Source: Bacilli bacterium
GTDB taxonomy: Bacteria > Bacillota_I > Bacilli_A > RFN20 > CAG-449
Assembly: GCA_900755065.1 (NCBI GenBank)
Contig: CAAEFC010000021.1
Location: forward strand, 1-29,043
Direction of reading: 5' to 3'
DNA length: 29,043 nt
The notes below the pieces were generated by a model. That model ran no database searches, was not told where the DNA came from, and worked only from the letters and a program-made list of their open reading frames with translations. Shown in pieces: positions 23,076 through 29,043 of this stretch. The first letter of the stretch is position 1; each line of letters opens with the position of its first letter. The translations under genes were made by a program, and so were the position numbers.

Positions 23076-24084
23076 ACTGTTTTTCCATCCAACGGAGATA
23101 TTCGCCGGATTCGACGTGATCGAGCCATTTCCGATTGTCGAGATTCCATCGGATCGTCGCCTGTATTCCCGTTTCAAAACGGTATTCCGGCTTCCAGCCC
23201 AATTCCTTTTCGATTTTGCCCGGATCGATCGCGTACCTCAGATCGTGTCCCGGACGATCGGCGACGAAAGCGATCAGACTCTCGTCCTTTCCCAAAGCGC
23301 GGAGAATCGTCTTCACGACTTCCAGATTCGTCCTCTCGTTATGTCCTCCGATATTGTAGATTTCGCCTGCTCTTCCTTTCCGGACGATCAGGTCGATCGC
23401 CGTACAGTGATCCTTGACGTGCAACCAGTCCCTTACATTCTCGCCTTTTCCGTATACCGGAAGGCTTTCCCCTTTCCGCGCTTTTTCGATCATCAGAGGA
23501 ATCATTTTCTCCGGAAACTGATACGGTCCGTAATTGTTTGAACAACGCGAAATGCTGACCGGCAGTCCGAACGTGCGCTGATAGGAAAGAACCAGAAGAT
23601 CCGCGCCGGCTTTGGAAGCCGAATACGGGCTGGACGCTTTTAAAGGCATCGTTTCCCGGAAAAGAAGGTCTTTTCTTTCCAACGGAAGATCGCCGTACAC
23701 TTCGTCCGTGCTGACCTGATGAAATCGTTTCACCCCGTATTTCCGGCAAGCGTCCATCAAAACCTGCGTCCCCATGATATTGGTTTTCAAAAAAACGCCC
23801 GGATCGACGATGCTTCTGTCGACGTGCGATTCCGCGGCGAAATTGACGACGTAATCGAAATGCTCTTCTTCAAAAAGCCGTTCCACGCTCTTTCGGTTGC
23901 AGATATTCTCATGAACAAAGCGGAAATTCTCTTTTTTCAGAATCGGTTCCAGCGTTTCCATGTTTCCCGCGTACGTCAACGCGTCGATGCAGACGAATCG
24001 ATCCTCCGGATACCGGTTCACCATTTCATGAAGATAATTTCCTCCGATGAATCCCGCGCCGCCTGTGATTAAAAAGGTTGCCAT
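23059..24084 (-). CDS. rmlB: dTDP-glucose 4,6-dehydratase
   Basis: A 341-residue extended SDR, the second step of dTDP-L-rhamnose synthesis. TGGAGFIG (7-14) binds NAD, STDEVYGDL (125-133) supplies the catalytic Thr/Asp/Glu, and YSASK (154-158) the Tyr/Lys. SNNYGPYQFPEKMIPL is typical of RmlB. GGGAGGG precedes the ATG, which directly follows the stop of the upstream gene (TAAATG). Confidence 0.97.
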   Translation of the reverse strand: MATFLITGGAGFIGGNYLHEMVNRYPEDRFVCIDALTYAGNMETLEPILKKENFRFVHENICNRKSVERLFEEEHFDYVVNFAAESHVDRSIVDPGVFLKTNIMGTQVLMDACRKYGVKRFHQVSTDEVYGDLPLERKDLLFRETMPLKASSPYSASKAGADLLVLSYQRTFGLPVSISRCSNNYGPYQFPEKMIPLMIEKARKGESLPVYGKGENVRDWLHVKDHCTAIDLIVRKGRAGEIYNIGGHNERTNLEVVKTILRALGKDESLIAFVADRPGHDLRYAIDPGKIEKELGWKPEYRFETGIQATIRWNLDNRKWLDHVESGEYLRWMEKQYERRN

Positions 24085-24981
24085 TTATTTTTCCCTCCCG
24101 AAACGACGAATCCAAGAACCGACCAGATATTCTTCGATTACCTCTTCATTATAAGGGATAAACGGCCGCAAGAGAAACGATTTTATCTCTTCCGCCGTCG
24201 TTTTTCCGTCGAAAACAAGGATATTTTCCGGTCGGTAAAAATCCGCGCGAAGGATTTCCCGATTATTGGATAAGAGTTTTTTCTGATTGATCAGCGACTC
24301 GATGACTCTGAGCGTCCAGCCCGTCTGGTTTTTTTGAACCACGTCGAGGATACACGCGGATTCCGCCTCATAACGCAGGTATTCGGAATACGGCATTTCT
24401 TCCCGGTGAAAGACCTCGTCTTCTCCGTTTCCGACAATGTAAAAAAAGCATCGGAAATTCTCTTCCAGCAGATCGAAGATCCGCTTATTTTCCGCATACC
24501 GTCCCTTATCCACGCCGATAAACGAAAAGTCGAAACGGTTTTCTCTTTCCAGTCGGACGTACGGAACGAACTGATGGTTGTATCCGATTCCGTACTTCAA
24601 AGCGTCCTGCCGGTCGAAAGTCCAGAGATCGAAGACTTTTTTCTGTCCGTTCAGAAAACGCTTCTCTTTCGCGCGGATCGGATTCCAGTAGTAGAGAATC
24701 GGTCGGCGCGCGGCCTCTTTCAGCACCCTCCGCAGGCGAAAATTCGCTTTGCATTCGTCGAAGACGATGATCTGCACTTCCGGATCGCGGATTTCCTTCA
24801 CCCAGTCTCCGTAGAGCCATCCGCCCCATTTCAGACACGAAAAGTACATTGCTTTGCGAAAAAGGCGCATCGCCTTTCCGGCATCGTCTTTGCGATAGAC
24901 CGTCTGCACTTCCGCGTTCTTTTCCTGAATATAACCGAATGTGAATCTATTCTTCAACGACACCAGCAGTATGTATTTCAT
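24085..24981 (-). CDS. Glycosyltransferase-like protein, family uncertain
   Basis: A 298-residue soluble protein. FDFSFIGVDKGRYAENKRIFDLL, FFYIVGNGEDEV and the C-terminal ILDVVQKNQTGWTLRVIESLINQKKLLSNN resemble a GT-B donor domain seen in proteins common in O-antigen and capsule loci. The Glu-containing GWTLRVIESL replaces a normal EX7E motif. The N-terminal half is little conserved. It probably acts on the rhamnose-containing chain, as it is nested among rml genes. The start at 24981 overlaps the rmlD 3' end by 35 bp. Confidence 0.65.
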   Translation of the reverse strand: MKYILLVSLKNRFTFGYIQEKNAEVQTVYRKDDAGKAMRLFRKAMYFSCLKWGGWLYGDWVKEIRDPEVQIIVFDECKANFRLRRVLKEAARRPILYYWNPIRAKEKRFLNGQKKVFDLWTFDRQDALKYGIGYNHQFVPYVRLERENRFDFSFIGVDKGRYAENKRIFDLLEENFRCFFYIVGNGEDEVFHREEMPYSEYLRYEAESACILDVVQKNQTGWTLRVIESLINQKKLLSNNREILRADFYRPENILVFDGKTTAEEIKSFLLRPFIPYNEEVIEEYLVGSWIRRFGREK

Positions 24982-25876
24982 ATTCTTTCAAAAACCTTTC
25001 CAGCGCATTCTGCCAATCCGGCAGGAGTTGAAAGCCGTTCTTCGTCAGCGAGGCTTTGTCCAATCGCGAATTCAACGGACGCGGCGCTTGTTTCGGCACC
25101 ATCAACGCGTATTCTTCGGTCGTGACGGGACGAACGCGCACATTCCGTTTCGCCATACGGAAAATCGCTTCCGCGAATCCCGCCCAGGAAGTGATCCCTT
25201 CGTTCGTCGCGTGATAGATTCCGTATTTTTCGGTGAGCATCATTTCGCACATCAGTTTGCTCAGATCGCGCGTATAGGTCGGCGAACCCACCTGATCCGA
25301 AACGACGGATACTTCTCTTTTTCCGCTGTCGGCGAGACGAAGCATCGTCCGGACGAAATTGTTTCCGTTGATGCCGAACACCCAACTCACGCGGAGAATG
25401 AAAAAACGGGAGCAATGATCCGTTACCTGCTTTTCTCCCCACGCTTTGGTTTTTCCGTATACGCTCAACCCTTTCAAAGGATCGTCCGTCGCATAGAATT
25501 TCGTCCCTTTTCCCTCGAAAACGTAGTCGGTGGAAATGTACATCAGTTTGGCTTTTACTTTCTGACAGGCCAATGCGATGTAACGGGTTCCCAACGTATT
25601 CACTTCATAGCAATCGCTCATGTGCGTTTCCGCCTTATCCACCGCGGTATAGGCGGCGTTATGCAAAACGATGTCGGGTGCGTAGGAAACGATCAGTTCT
25701 TCCACGCGCTTCGGGTCCGTGATGTCGAGTTCGTCCCGATCGACGCCGCGTACGTTCCGGAAACCCCGCTCGCGAAGTTCTCTCAGACAGTCGTATCCCA
25801 ATTGCCCGTTCGCGCCGGTAACCAGAATTTTCAGGTCTTTTTCCTCTGTTTTTTTTCTTTTGAAAATGCCGGCCAT
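24947..25876 (-). CDS. rmlD: dTDP-4-dehydrorhamnose reductase
   Basis: A 309-residue SDR, the last step of dTDP-L-rhamnose synthesis. TGANGQLG (20-27), STDYVFEG (115-122) and YGKTK (140-144) are present, with SWVFG and QVGSPTYTRDLS further on. It carries an N-terminal extension of about 15 residues (MAGIFKRKKTEEKDLK) before the Rossmann strand, which most RmlD proteins lack. GGAG lies 8 nt before the ATG at 25876, which supports this start. It follows rmlC after one base. Confidence 0.95.
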   Translation of the reverse strand: MAGIFKRKKTEEKDLKILVTGANGQLGYDCLRELRERGFRNVRGVDRDELDITDPKRVEELIVSYAPDIVLHNAAYTAVDKAETHMSDCYEVNTLGTRYIALACQKVKAKLMYISTDYVFEGKGTKFYATDDPLKGLSVYGKTKAWGEKQVTDHCSRFFILRVSWVFGINGNNFVRTMLRLADSGKREVSVVSDQVGSPTYTRDLSKLMCEMMLTEKYGIYHATNEGITSWAGFAEAIFRMAKRNVRVRPVTTEEYALMVPKQAPRPLNSRLDKASLTKNGFQLLPDWQNALERFLKEYEIHTAGVVEE

Positions 25877-25877
25877 A

Positions 25878-26423
25878 TCAAAACTCCGTCCGACTTTCCT
25901 TTAAAGTCGGATGCTTCTTGTCTTTTTCCGATAAAATCAGTTCGTTTTCCTGTATTGGCCAAATCACGCCGACGTCAGGATCGCTGTATAGAATGCCGCC
26001 TTCATCTTCCGGATGATAGAACGCGTCGCATTTATACGAAAAAACGGCTTTATCGCTTAAAACCAAAAATCCGTGTGCAAACCCGCGCGGAATCAGAAAC
26101 ATTTTCCGGTTCGCTTCCGAAAGGACGATCCCCGTCCACTTTCCGTATGTCGGACTGCCCTTTCTCAAATCGACCGCGACATCGAAAACTTCACCCCGAA
26201 GAACCCTGACTAATTTGGCCTGCGGAAACTTTTTCTGAAAATGAAGTCCGCGAAGTACGCCTTTCGACGATTCCGACTGATTATCCTGAACAAAAACATA
26301 GTTCAATCCGTTCCGAAGGAATTCGTTTTCATTGTACGTTTCCATGAAATATCCGCGCTGATCCACGTGAATTTCCGGTTCGATTACATACACTCCCCTG
26401 ATCTCTGTCTCTTTGAATTTCAT
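25878..26423 (-). CDS. rmlC: dTDP-4-dehydrorhamnose 3,5-epimerase
   Basis: A 181-residue cupin, the third step of dTDP-L-rhamnose synthesis. The expected His61 (LRGLHFQ), Tyr130 (SYKC) and Asp168 (LSEKD) are in place, and the length matches RmlC. TAGGAG lies just before the ATG at 26423; a longer frame to 26534 is antisense noise over rmlA. It follows rmlA after 8 bp. Confidence 0.96.
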   Translation of the reverse strand: MKFKETEIRGVYVIEPEIHVDQRGYFMETYNENEFLRNGLNYVFVQDNQSESSKGVLRGLHFQKKFPQAKLVRVLRGEVFDVAVDLRKGSPTYGKWTGIVLSEANRKMFLIPRGFAHGFLVLSDKAVFSYKCDAFYHPEDEGGILYSDPDVGVIWPIQENELILSEKDKKHPTLKESRTEF

Positions 26424-26431
26424 AACTACTC

Positions 26432-27316
26432 CTAATACTTGATGCGATTTTCCGCGACATTCAGCAAATGCCGTCCGTACAGGCTGTTTTCCATCAAATG
26501 GCCTTGTTCGATTAAGGTCTCCCGCGAAATCCACCCGTTCTTATAGGCAATTTCTTCCGGACAGCAGATTTTAATCCCTTGAAGTTCTTCGAGAAGCCGA
26601 ACATATTCCGATGCCGCGAACAGGGATTCGTGCGTTCCGCAATCCATCCAGGAATACCCTCTTCCCAAAGCCGTTACGTGCAATTTCCCCTCTTTTAAAT
26701 AAAGATTGTTCAGCGACGTAATTTCCAGTTCTCCGCGCGGACTCGGGCGGACTTCCTTTGCTTTCCGGCTGACGCCGGAAGGATAGAAATAGAGTCCGGT
26801 CACGCAATAATTCGATTTCGGATTTTCCGGTTTTTCTTCGATCGAAACAGCCTTGTTGTTTTCATCGAGTTCAACGACTCCGAACCGCGCGGGATTTCTG
26901 ACGTAATAGCCGTAGATCGTGGCGATGCCTTCTTCCGCGCGCCGGCAGGAATTCTTCAAATGCTGAATGAGTCCGGCGCCGTGAAAAAGATTGTCTCCCA
27001 GTATCATCGCACAGGGGTCGTTTCCGATAAAATCTTCTCCTAACAGGAAGGCCTGAGCCAATCCGTCCGGAGAAGGCTGAACGCGATAGGCGAGATGAAT
27101 GCCGAATTTCCGTCCGTCTCCCAACAGTTTTTCCATTCTCGAAAGATCTTCCGGGGTCGAAATGATCAGAATATCCCGAATTTCCGCCATCATCAGAACG
27201 CTTAACGGATAATAGATCATCGGTTTGTCATAAACCGGGAGCAATTGCTTGCTCGTTACCATCGTCAAAGGATATAAACGCGTCCCCGATCCTCCTGCTA
27301 AAATAATGCCTTTCAT
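26432..27316 (-). CDS. rmlA: Glucose-1-phosphate thymidylyltransferase
   Basis: A 294-residue enzyme making dTDP-glucose, the first step of the rhamnose pathway. LAGGSGTRLYPLT (6-18), QPSPDGLAQAF (80-90) and GDNLFHG (107-113) are the RmlA hallmarks, and YSWMDCGTHESL lies near the C-terminus. The size is typical. GAGGGAAG precedes the start, 10 bp after the GT4 gene. Confidence 0.97.
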   Translation of the reverse strand: MKGIILAGGSGTRLYPLTMVTSKQLLPVYDKPMIYYPLSVLMMAEIRDILIISTPEDLSRMEKLLGDGRKFGIHLAYRVQPSPDGLAQAFLLGEDFIGNDPCAMILGDNLFHGAGLIQHLKNSCRRAEEGIATIYGYYVRNPARFGVVELDENNKAVSIEEKPENPKSNYCVTGLYFYPSGVSRKAKEVRPSPRGELEITSLNNLYLKEGKLHVTALGRGYSWMDCGTHESLFAASEYVRLLEELQGIKICCPEEIAYKNGWISRETLIEQGHLMENSLYGRHLLNVAENRIKY

Positions 27317-27326
27317 CTTGCTTCCC

Positions 27327-28433
27327 TCATTTCTTCTGATTCAGACTATCCGCATAAAACTTTTCCAGCGCAGATACTTGCCGATCGATATCGAATGCGT
27401 CGTTGACGACTTCAAAACGCGGATACGGTGCGATTCGTTTCAGTTGTTCCGCCCAGATTTCCGCATTTCCGATCGGTAAAAACACCGCTTTTCCGAAATC
27501 GACTTCGTGGGTAATCCGATCGGAAAAGAAGCATTTCAGGTCGGCATACTGCGCTTCGACTCCCGTAACCGGAAGACCCTCGAAGAAACTCGGCATGACC
27601 ATCGCGTCCATCGCGGAATAATACCGATGAACGTCGGGACAGGATTCCATTATTCTCGTCTGATCTTCCAGACCGTGCCGGCGGATAAACTTTTCCATCT
27701 CTTCCTTCAACGGACCGTTTCCGATCAGAAGGGCTTTGAAATCGAAATCGTCTTCCTTCAATCGGTGCAGGATTTCCAGAATAAACATCACGTTTTTCTG
27801 CCGGGCGAACCGACCGACGAATCCGATGAAAAGCGTCTGATCCGAGATGTTCAGACTTTCCCGTATCCGTTCCCGACTGTTTGGATCAAACGTAAACTTC
27901 CGGTATTCGATGGCGTTGTTGATCACGGAATAGTCCTTCTGCCCGAACAGATAATCGCCGGCAAGACGGGAACAGGCAATCCGATGCGTGCAGTAGCGGA
28001 GTCCGAGATTTTTCAAAAAGTGATTCCGGATCCGTTTGACGCGGTTGTCCGAATTCTGCGTCGCATGGGAATGCACGATCCGGACCGGAATTCCCATTTT
28101 CATCGCCGGTTTCAGGTAAAAGTACGCTACATTCAGAACGTGGACGTGAACGATATCGTATTTCTTTTTCGCGAAAAACGATTCCGCTCTGCTCTTCAAC
28201 GACGCCATCGATTTCAGATCGAAACCGCCGAAAGAAAAAATGGAATCGCCGTTTGATGCGATTTCTTTGAAATAGTCCTTCGCAAAGTCCTCTGCATCCG
28301 TCCGCTGATGAATCGCAAAATCCACCGCGAAGCGTTGATGATCGATCTTCCGGTAGTAATTCATGCAATACGCCGTTACCCCGTTGCAATATTCCAGTTT
28401 GCCGATGACCATCAGAATCCTTACTTTTTCCAT
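27327..28433 (-). CDS. Family 4 glycosyltransferase
   Basis: A 368-residue GT-B enzyme, first gene of the rml operon. It has MVIGKLEYCNGVTAY near the N-terminus, HSHATQNSDN and INNAIEYRKF in the linker, GFVGRFARQKN in the donor domain, and PSFFEGLPVTGVEAQ (EX7E). This pattern is common among capsule GT4 enzymes such as EpsF-like proteins. The ATG at 28433 is preferred to a GTG two codons upstream because AGGG is better spaced. The donor is unknown; dTDP-rhamnose is the obvious candidate from the operon. Confidence 0.9.
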   Translation of the reverse strand: MEKVRILMVIGKLEYCNGVTAYCMNYYRKIDHQRFAVDFAIHQRTDAEDFAKDYFKEIASNGDSIFSFGGFDLKSMASLKSRAESFFAKKKYDIVHVHVLNVAYFYLKPAMKMGIPVRIVHSHATQNSDNRVKRIRNHFLKNLGLRYCTHRIACSRLAGDYLFGQKDYSVINNAIEYRKFTFDPNSRERIRESLNISDQTLFIGFVGRFARQKNVMFILEILHRLKEDDFDFKALLIGNGPLKEEMEKFIRRHGLEDQTRIMESCPDVHRYYSAMDAMVMPSFFEGLPVTGVEAQYADLKCFFSDRITHEVDFGKAVFLPIGNAEIWAEQLKRIAPYPRFEVVNDAFDIDRQVSALEKFYADSLNQKK

Positions 28434-28459
28434 GTCCACTGCCCTTTTTTCTACCTTTT

Positions 28460-28488
28460 AGGATAACACACCTGTCGCCCGTTTTCAA
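28460..28488 (-). promoter_or_regulatory. Promoter of the rml/flippase operon
   Basis: On the minus strand TTGAAA (28488-28483), exactly 17 bp, then TATCCT (28465-28460). It lies 27 bp from the GT4 start and uses the same -35 hexamer and spacing as the glf promoter. Confidence 0.65.
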
Positions 28489-28714
28489 ACAGATGAAAAA
28501 ATTCGATGAAAAGAATGCAAATTTTTCACTCAAATTCCGGTTTTTCAGCGTTCCTTTCCCGTTTTTACTCCTCTCTTTTACTTTTTCCGGTATTCGCGCA
28601 ATCATTCCTTTTATCAGAGTTTCTTCGACGTTTCGCTTTCCGGATTCCGCGCGTCTCTTTCTTGCCGTTCCGCCCTTCTTCGATGAAATTATATCCAACT
28701 TACCAATTATCGTG

Positions 28715-28720
28715 TATAAT
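28715..28720 (+). promoter_or_regulatory. -10 element of the rightmost glycosyltransferase gene
   Basis: A consensus TATAAT directly preceded by GTG. The -35 at 17 bp (TATCCA) is weak. GGAGG follows at about 28730-28734, before the ATG at 28741. Confidence 0.5.
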
Positions 28721-28740
28721 AATAAAAACGGAGGAAAGGT

Positions 28741-29043
28741 ATGGAACATCTTGCATTCAGCGTACTGATGAGCGTGTATACGCAGGAAAATCCGCGCTAT
28801 CTGAAAGAAGCCCTGAACAGCCTTTTCGCAAATACCGTTCTACCGAAAGAAATCGTCATCGTCAAAGACGGAACGCTGAACGAAGAACTTGAAAAAACGC
28901 TGGCTTCCTTTTCGGAGAATCCGATCGTCCGAATCGTCGGTTACGAAAAGAATCAAGGCTTGGGTTACGCGTTGAATTACGGTCTTCGGTTCTGCACCTG
29001 CCCGATCGTCGCGCGAATGGACAGCGACGATCTTTCTTCTTCC
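28741..29043 (+). CDS. Family 2 glycosyltransferase, 3' end cut off by window
   Basis: The first 101 codons of a GT2 enzyme. SVLMSVYTQENPRYLKEAL, IVIVKDGTLNEEL, YEKNQGLGYALNYGL and the metal-binding ARMDSDD are visible, in the correct order and spacing. The frame is open to the last base. The start has a strong GGAGGAAAGG. It is transcribed away from the rml operon and probably begins a further block of polysaccharide genes. Confidence 0.93.
   Translation, partial: MEHLAFSVLMSVYTQENPRYLKEALNSLFANTVLPKEIVIVKDGTLNEELEKTLASFSENPIVRIVGYEKNQGLGYALNYGLRFCTCPIVARMDSDDLSSS

Larger units (their letters stand above)
28434..28740. other. Intergenic region with divergent promoters
   Basis: About 300 bases without a supported gene. 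It holds the promoter of the rml operon (minus strand) at its left end and the promoter and ribosome binding site of the next glycosyltransferase (plus strand) at its right end. The middle is strongly pyrimidine-rich on the plus strand, with no repeat or hairpin that I could identify. Confidence 0.6.

Noticed and set aside
24941..26209. A 422-codon open frame on the plus strand
   Set aside because: It is antisense to rmlD, rmlC and the end of the neighbouring gene. The low stop frequency is an effect of codon use on the real strand.
1..29043. CRISPR arrays, rRNA, tRNA or complete insertion sequences
   Set aside because: No regularly spaced repeats, no tRNA-like cloverleaf and no transposase with terminal inverted repeats were seen.

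Overview
The window is a surface-polysaccharide (capsule or exopolysaccharide, Wzx/Wzy-type) locus. A small envelope-stress cluster and an accessory island split it in two. The host is probably a Bacillota (Firmicutes) bacterium. Reasons: strong AGGAGG-type ribosome binding sites, TTGAAA/TATAAT-type promoters, TarI/TarJ-type CDP-ribitol genes, lipoproteins with simple lipoboxes, and a Fic/DUF3990/DUF3791 cassette of the kind common in gut Firmicutes. TGA is used throughout as a stop, so the standard code applies and Mycoplasma-type recoding does not. No rRNA, tRNA, CRISPR array or complete insertion sequence was seen, and I would not name a genus.

Layout. (1) 1-10940, minus strand: glf (UDP-galactopyranose mutase), a 0.54 kb non-coding stretch with a structured leader, the initiating sugar-phosphate transferase, a CDP-6-deoxyhexose pathway (rfbF, rfbG, an SDR reductase and an RmlC-like epimerase), then five glycosyltransferases (GT2, GT4, GT2, GT4, GT2). 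The last one runs off the window start. Most of these genes overlap by the four bases ATGA. (2) 11127-13578, minus: a short ECF-type sigma factor, a one-pass membrane protein resembling an anti-sigma factor, and a lipoprotein whose acidic outer domain resembles that of the membrane protein. A flavodoxin-like lipoprotein (13612-14232, plus) is divergent from them. (3) 14283-17186, minus: an accessory island with a DUF6788-like protein, a DUF3990 ADP-ribosyltransferase-like protein, an unknown small protein, a DUF3791 protein, a decayed serine-recombinase-like protein, a class II Fic protein and a 90-codon unknown. A 36-bp imperfect direct repeat brackets its left half. (4) 17466-21588, plus: LicD-type phosphotransferase, tarI, tarJ and a polymerase/ligase of the O-antigen ligase family. 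(5) 21615-28433, minus: a GT4, rmlA, rmlC, rmlD, a glycosyltransferase-like protein, rmlB and a Wzx-type flippase. (6) 28741-end, plus: the start of another GT2.

How it fits together. The locus makes dTDP-L-rhamnose (rmlABCD), UDP-galactofuranose (glf), CDP-ribitol (tarIJ) and probably an uncommon CDP-6-deoxyhexose (rfbFG plus epimerase plus reductase). The initiating transferase loads the first sugar phosphate on undecaprenyl phosphate and the glycosyltransferases extend it. The LicD protein may add ribitol phosphate. The flippase exports the unit and the polymerase joins units. No chain-length regulator, tyrosine kinase or LCP-type ligase is visible; these may lie outside the window.

The most interesting accessory part is the island. 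It combines two unrelated nucleotide-transfer enzyme folds (an ADP-ribosyltransferase-like protein and a Fic AMPylase with its own inhibitory motif) with a catalytically degenerate recombinase-like protein and flanking repeats.
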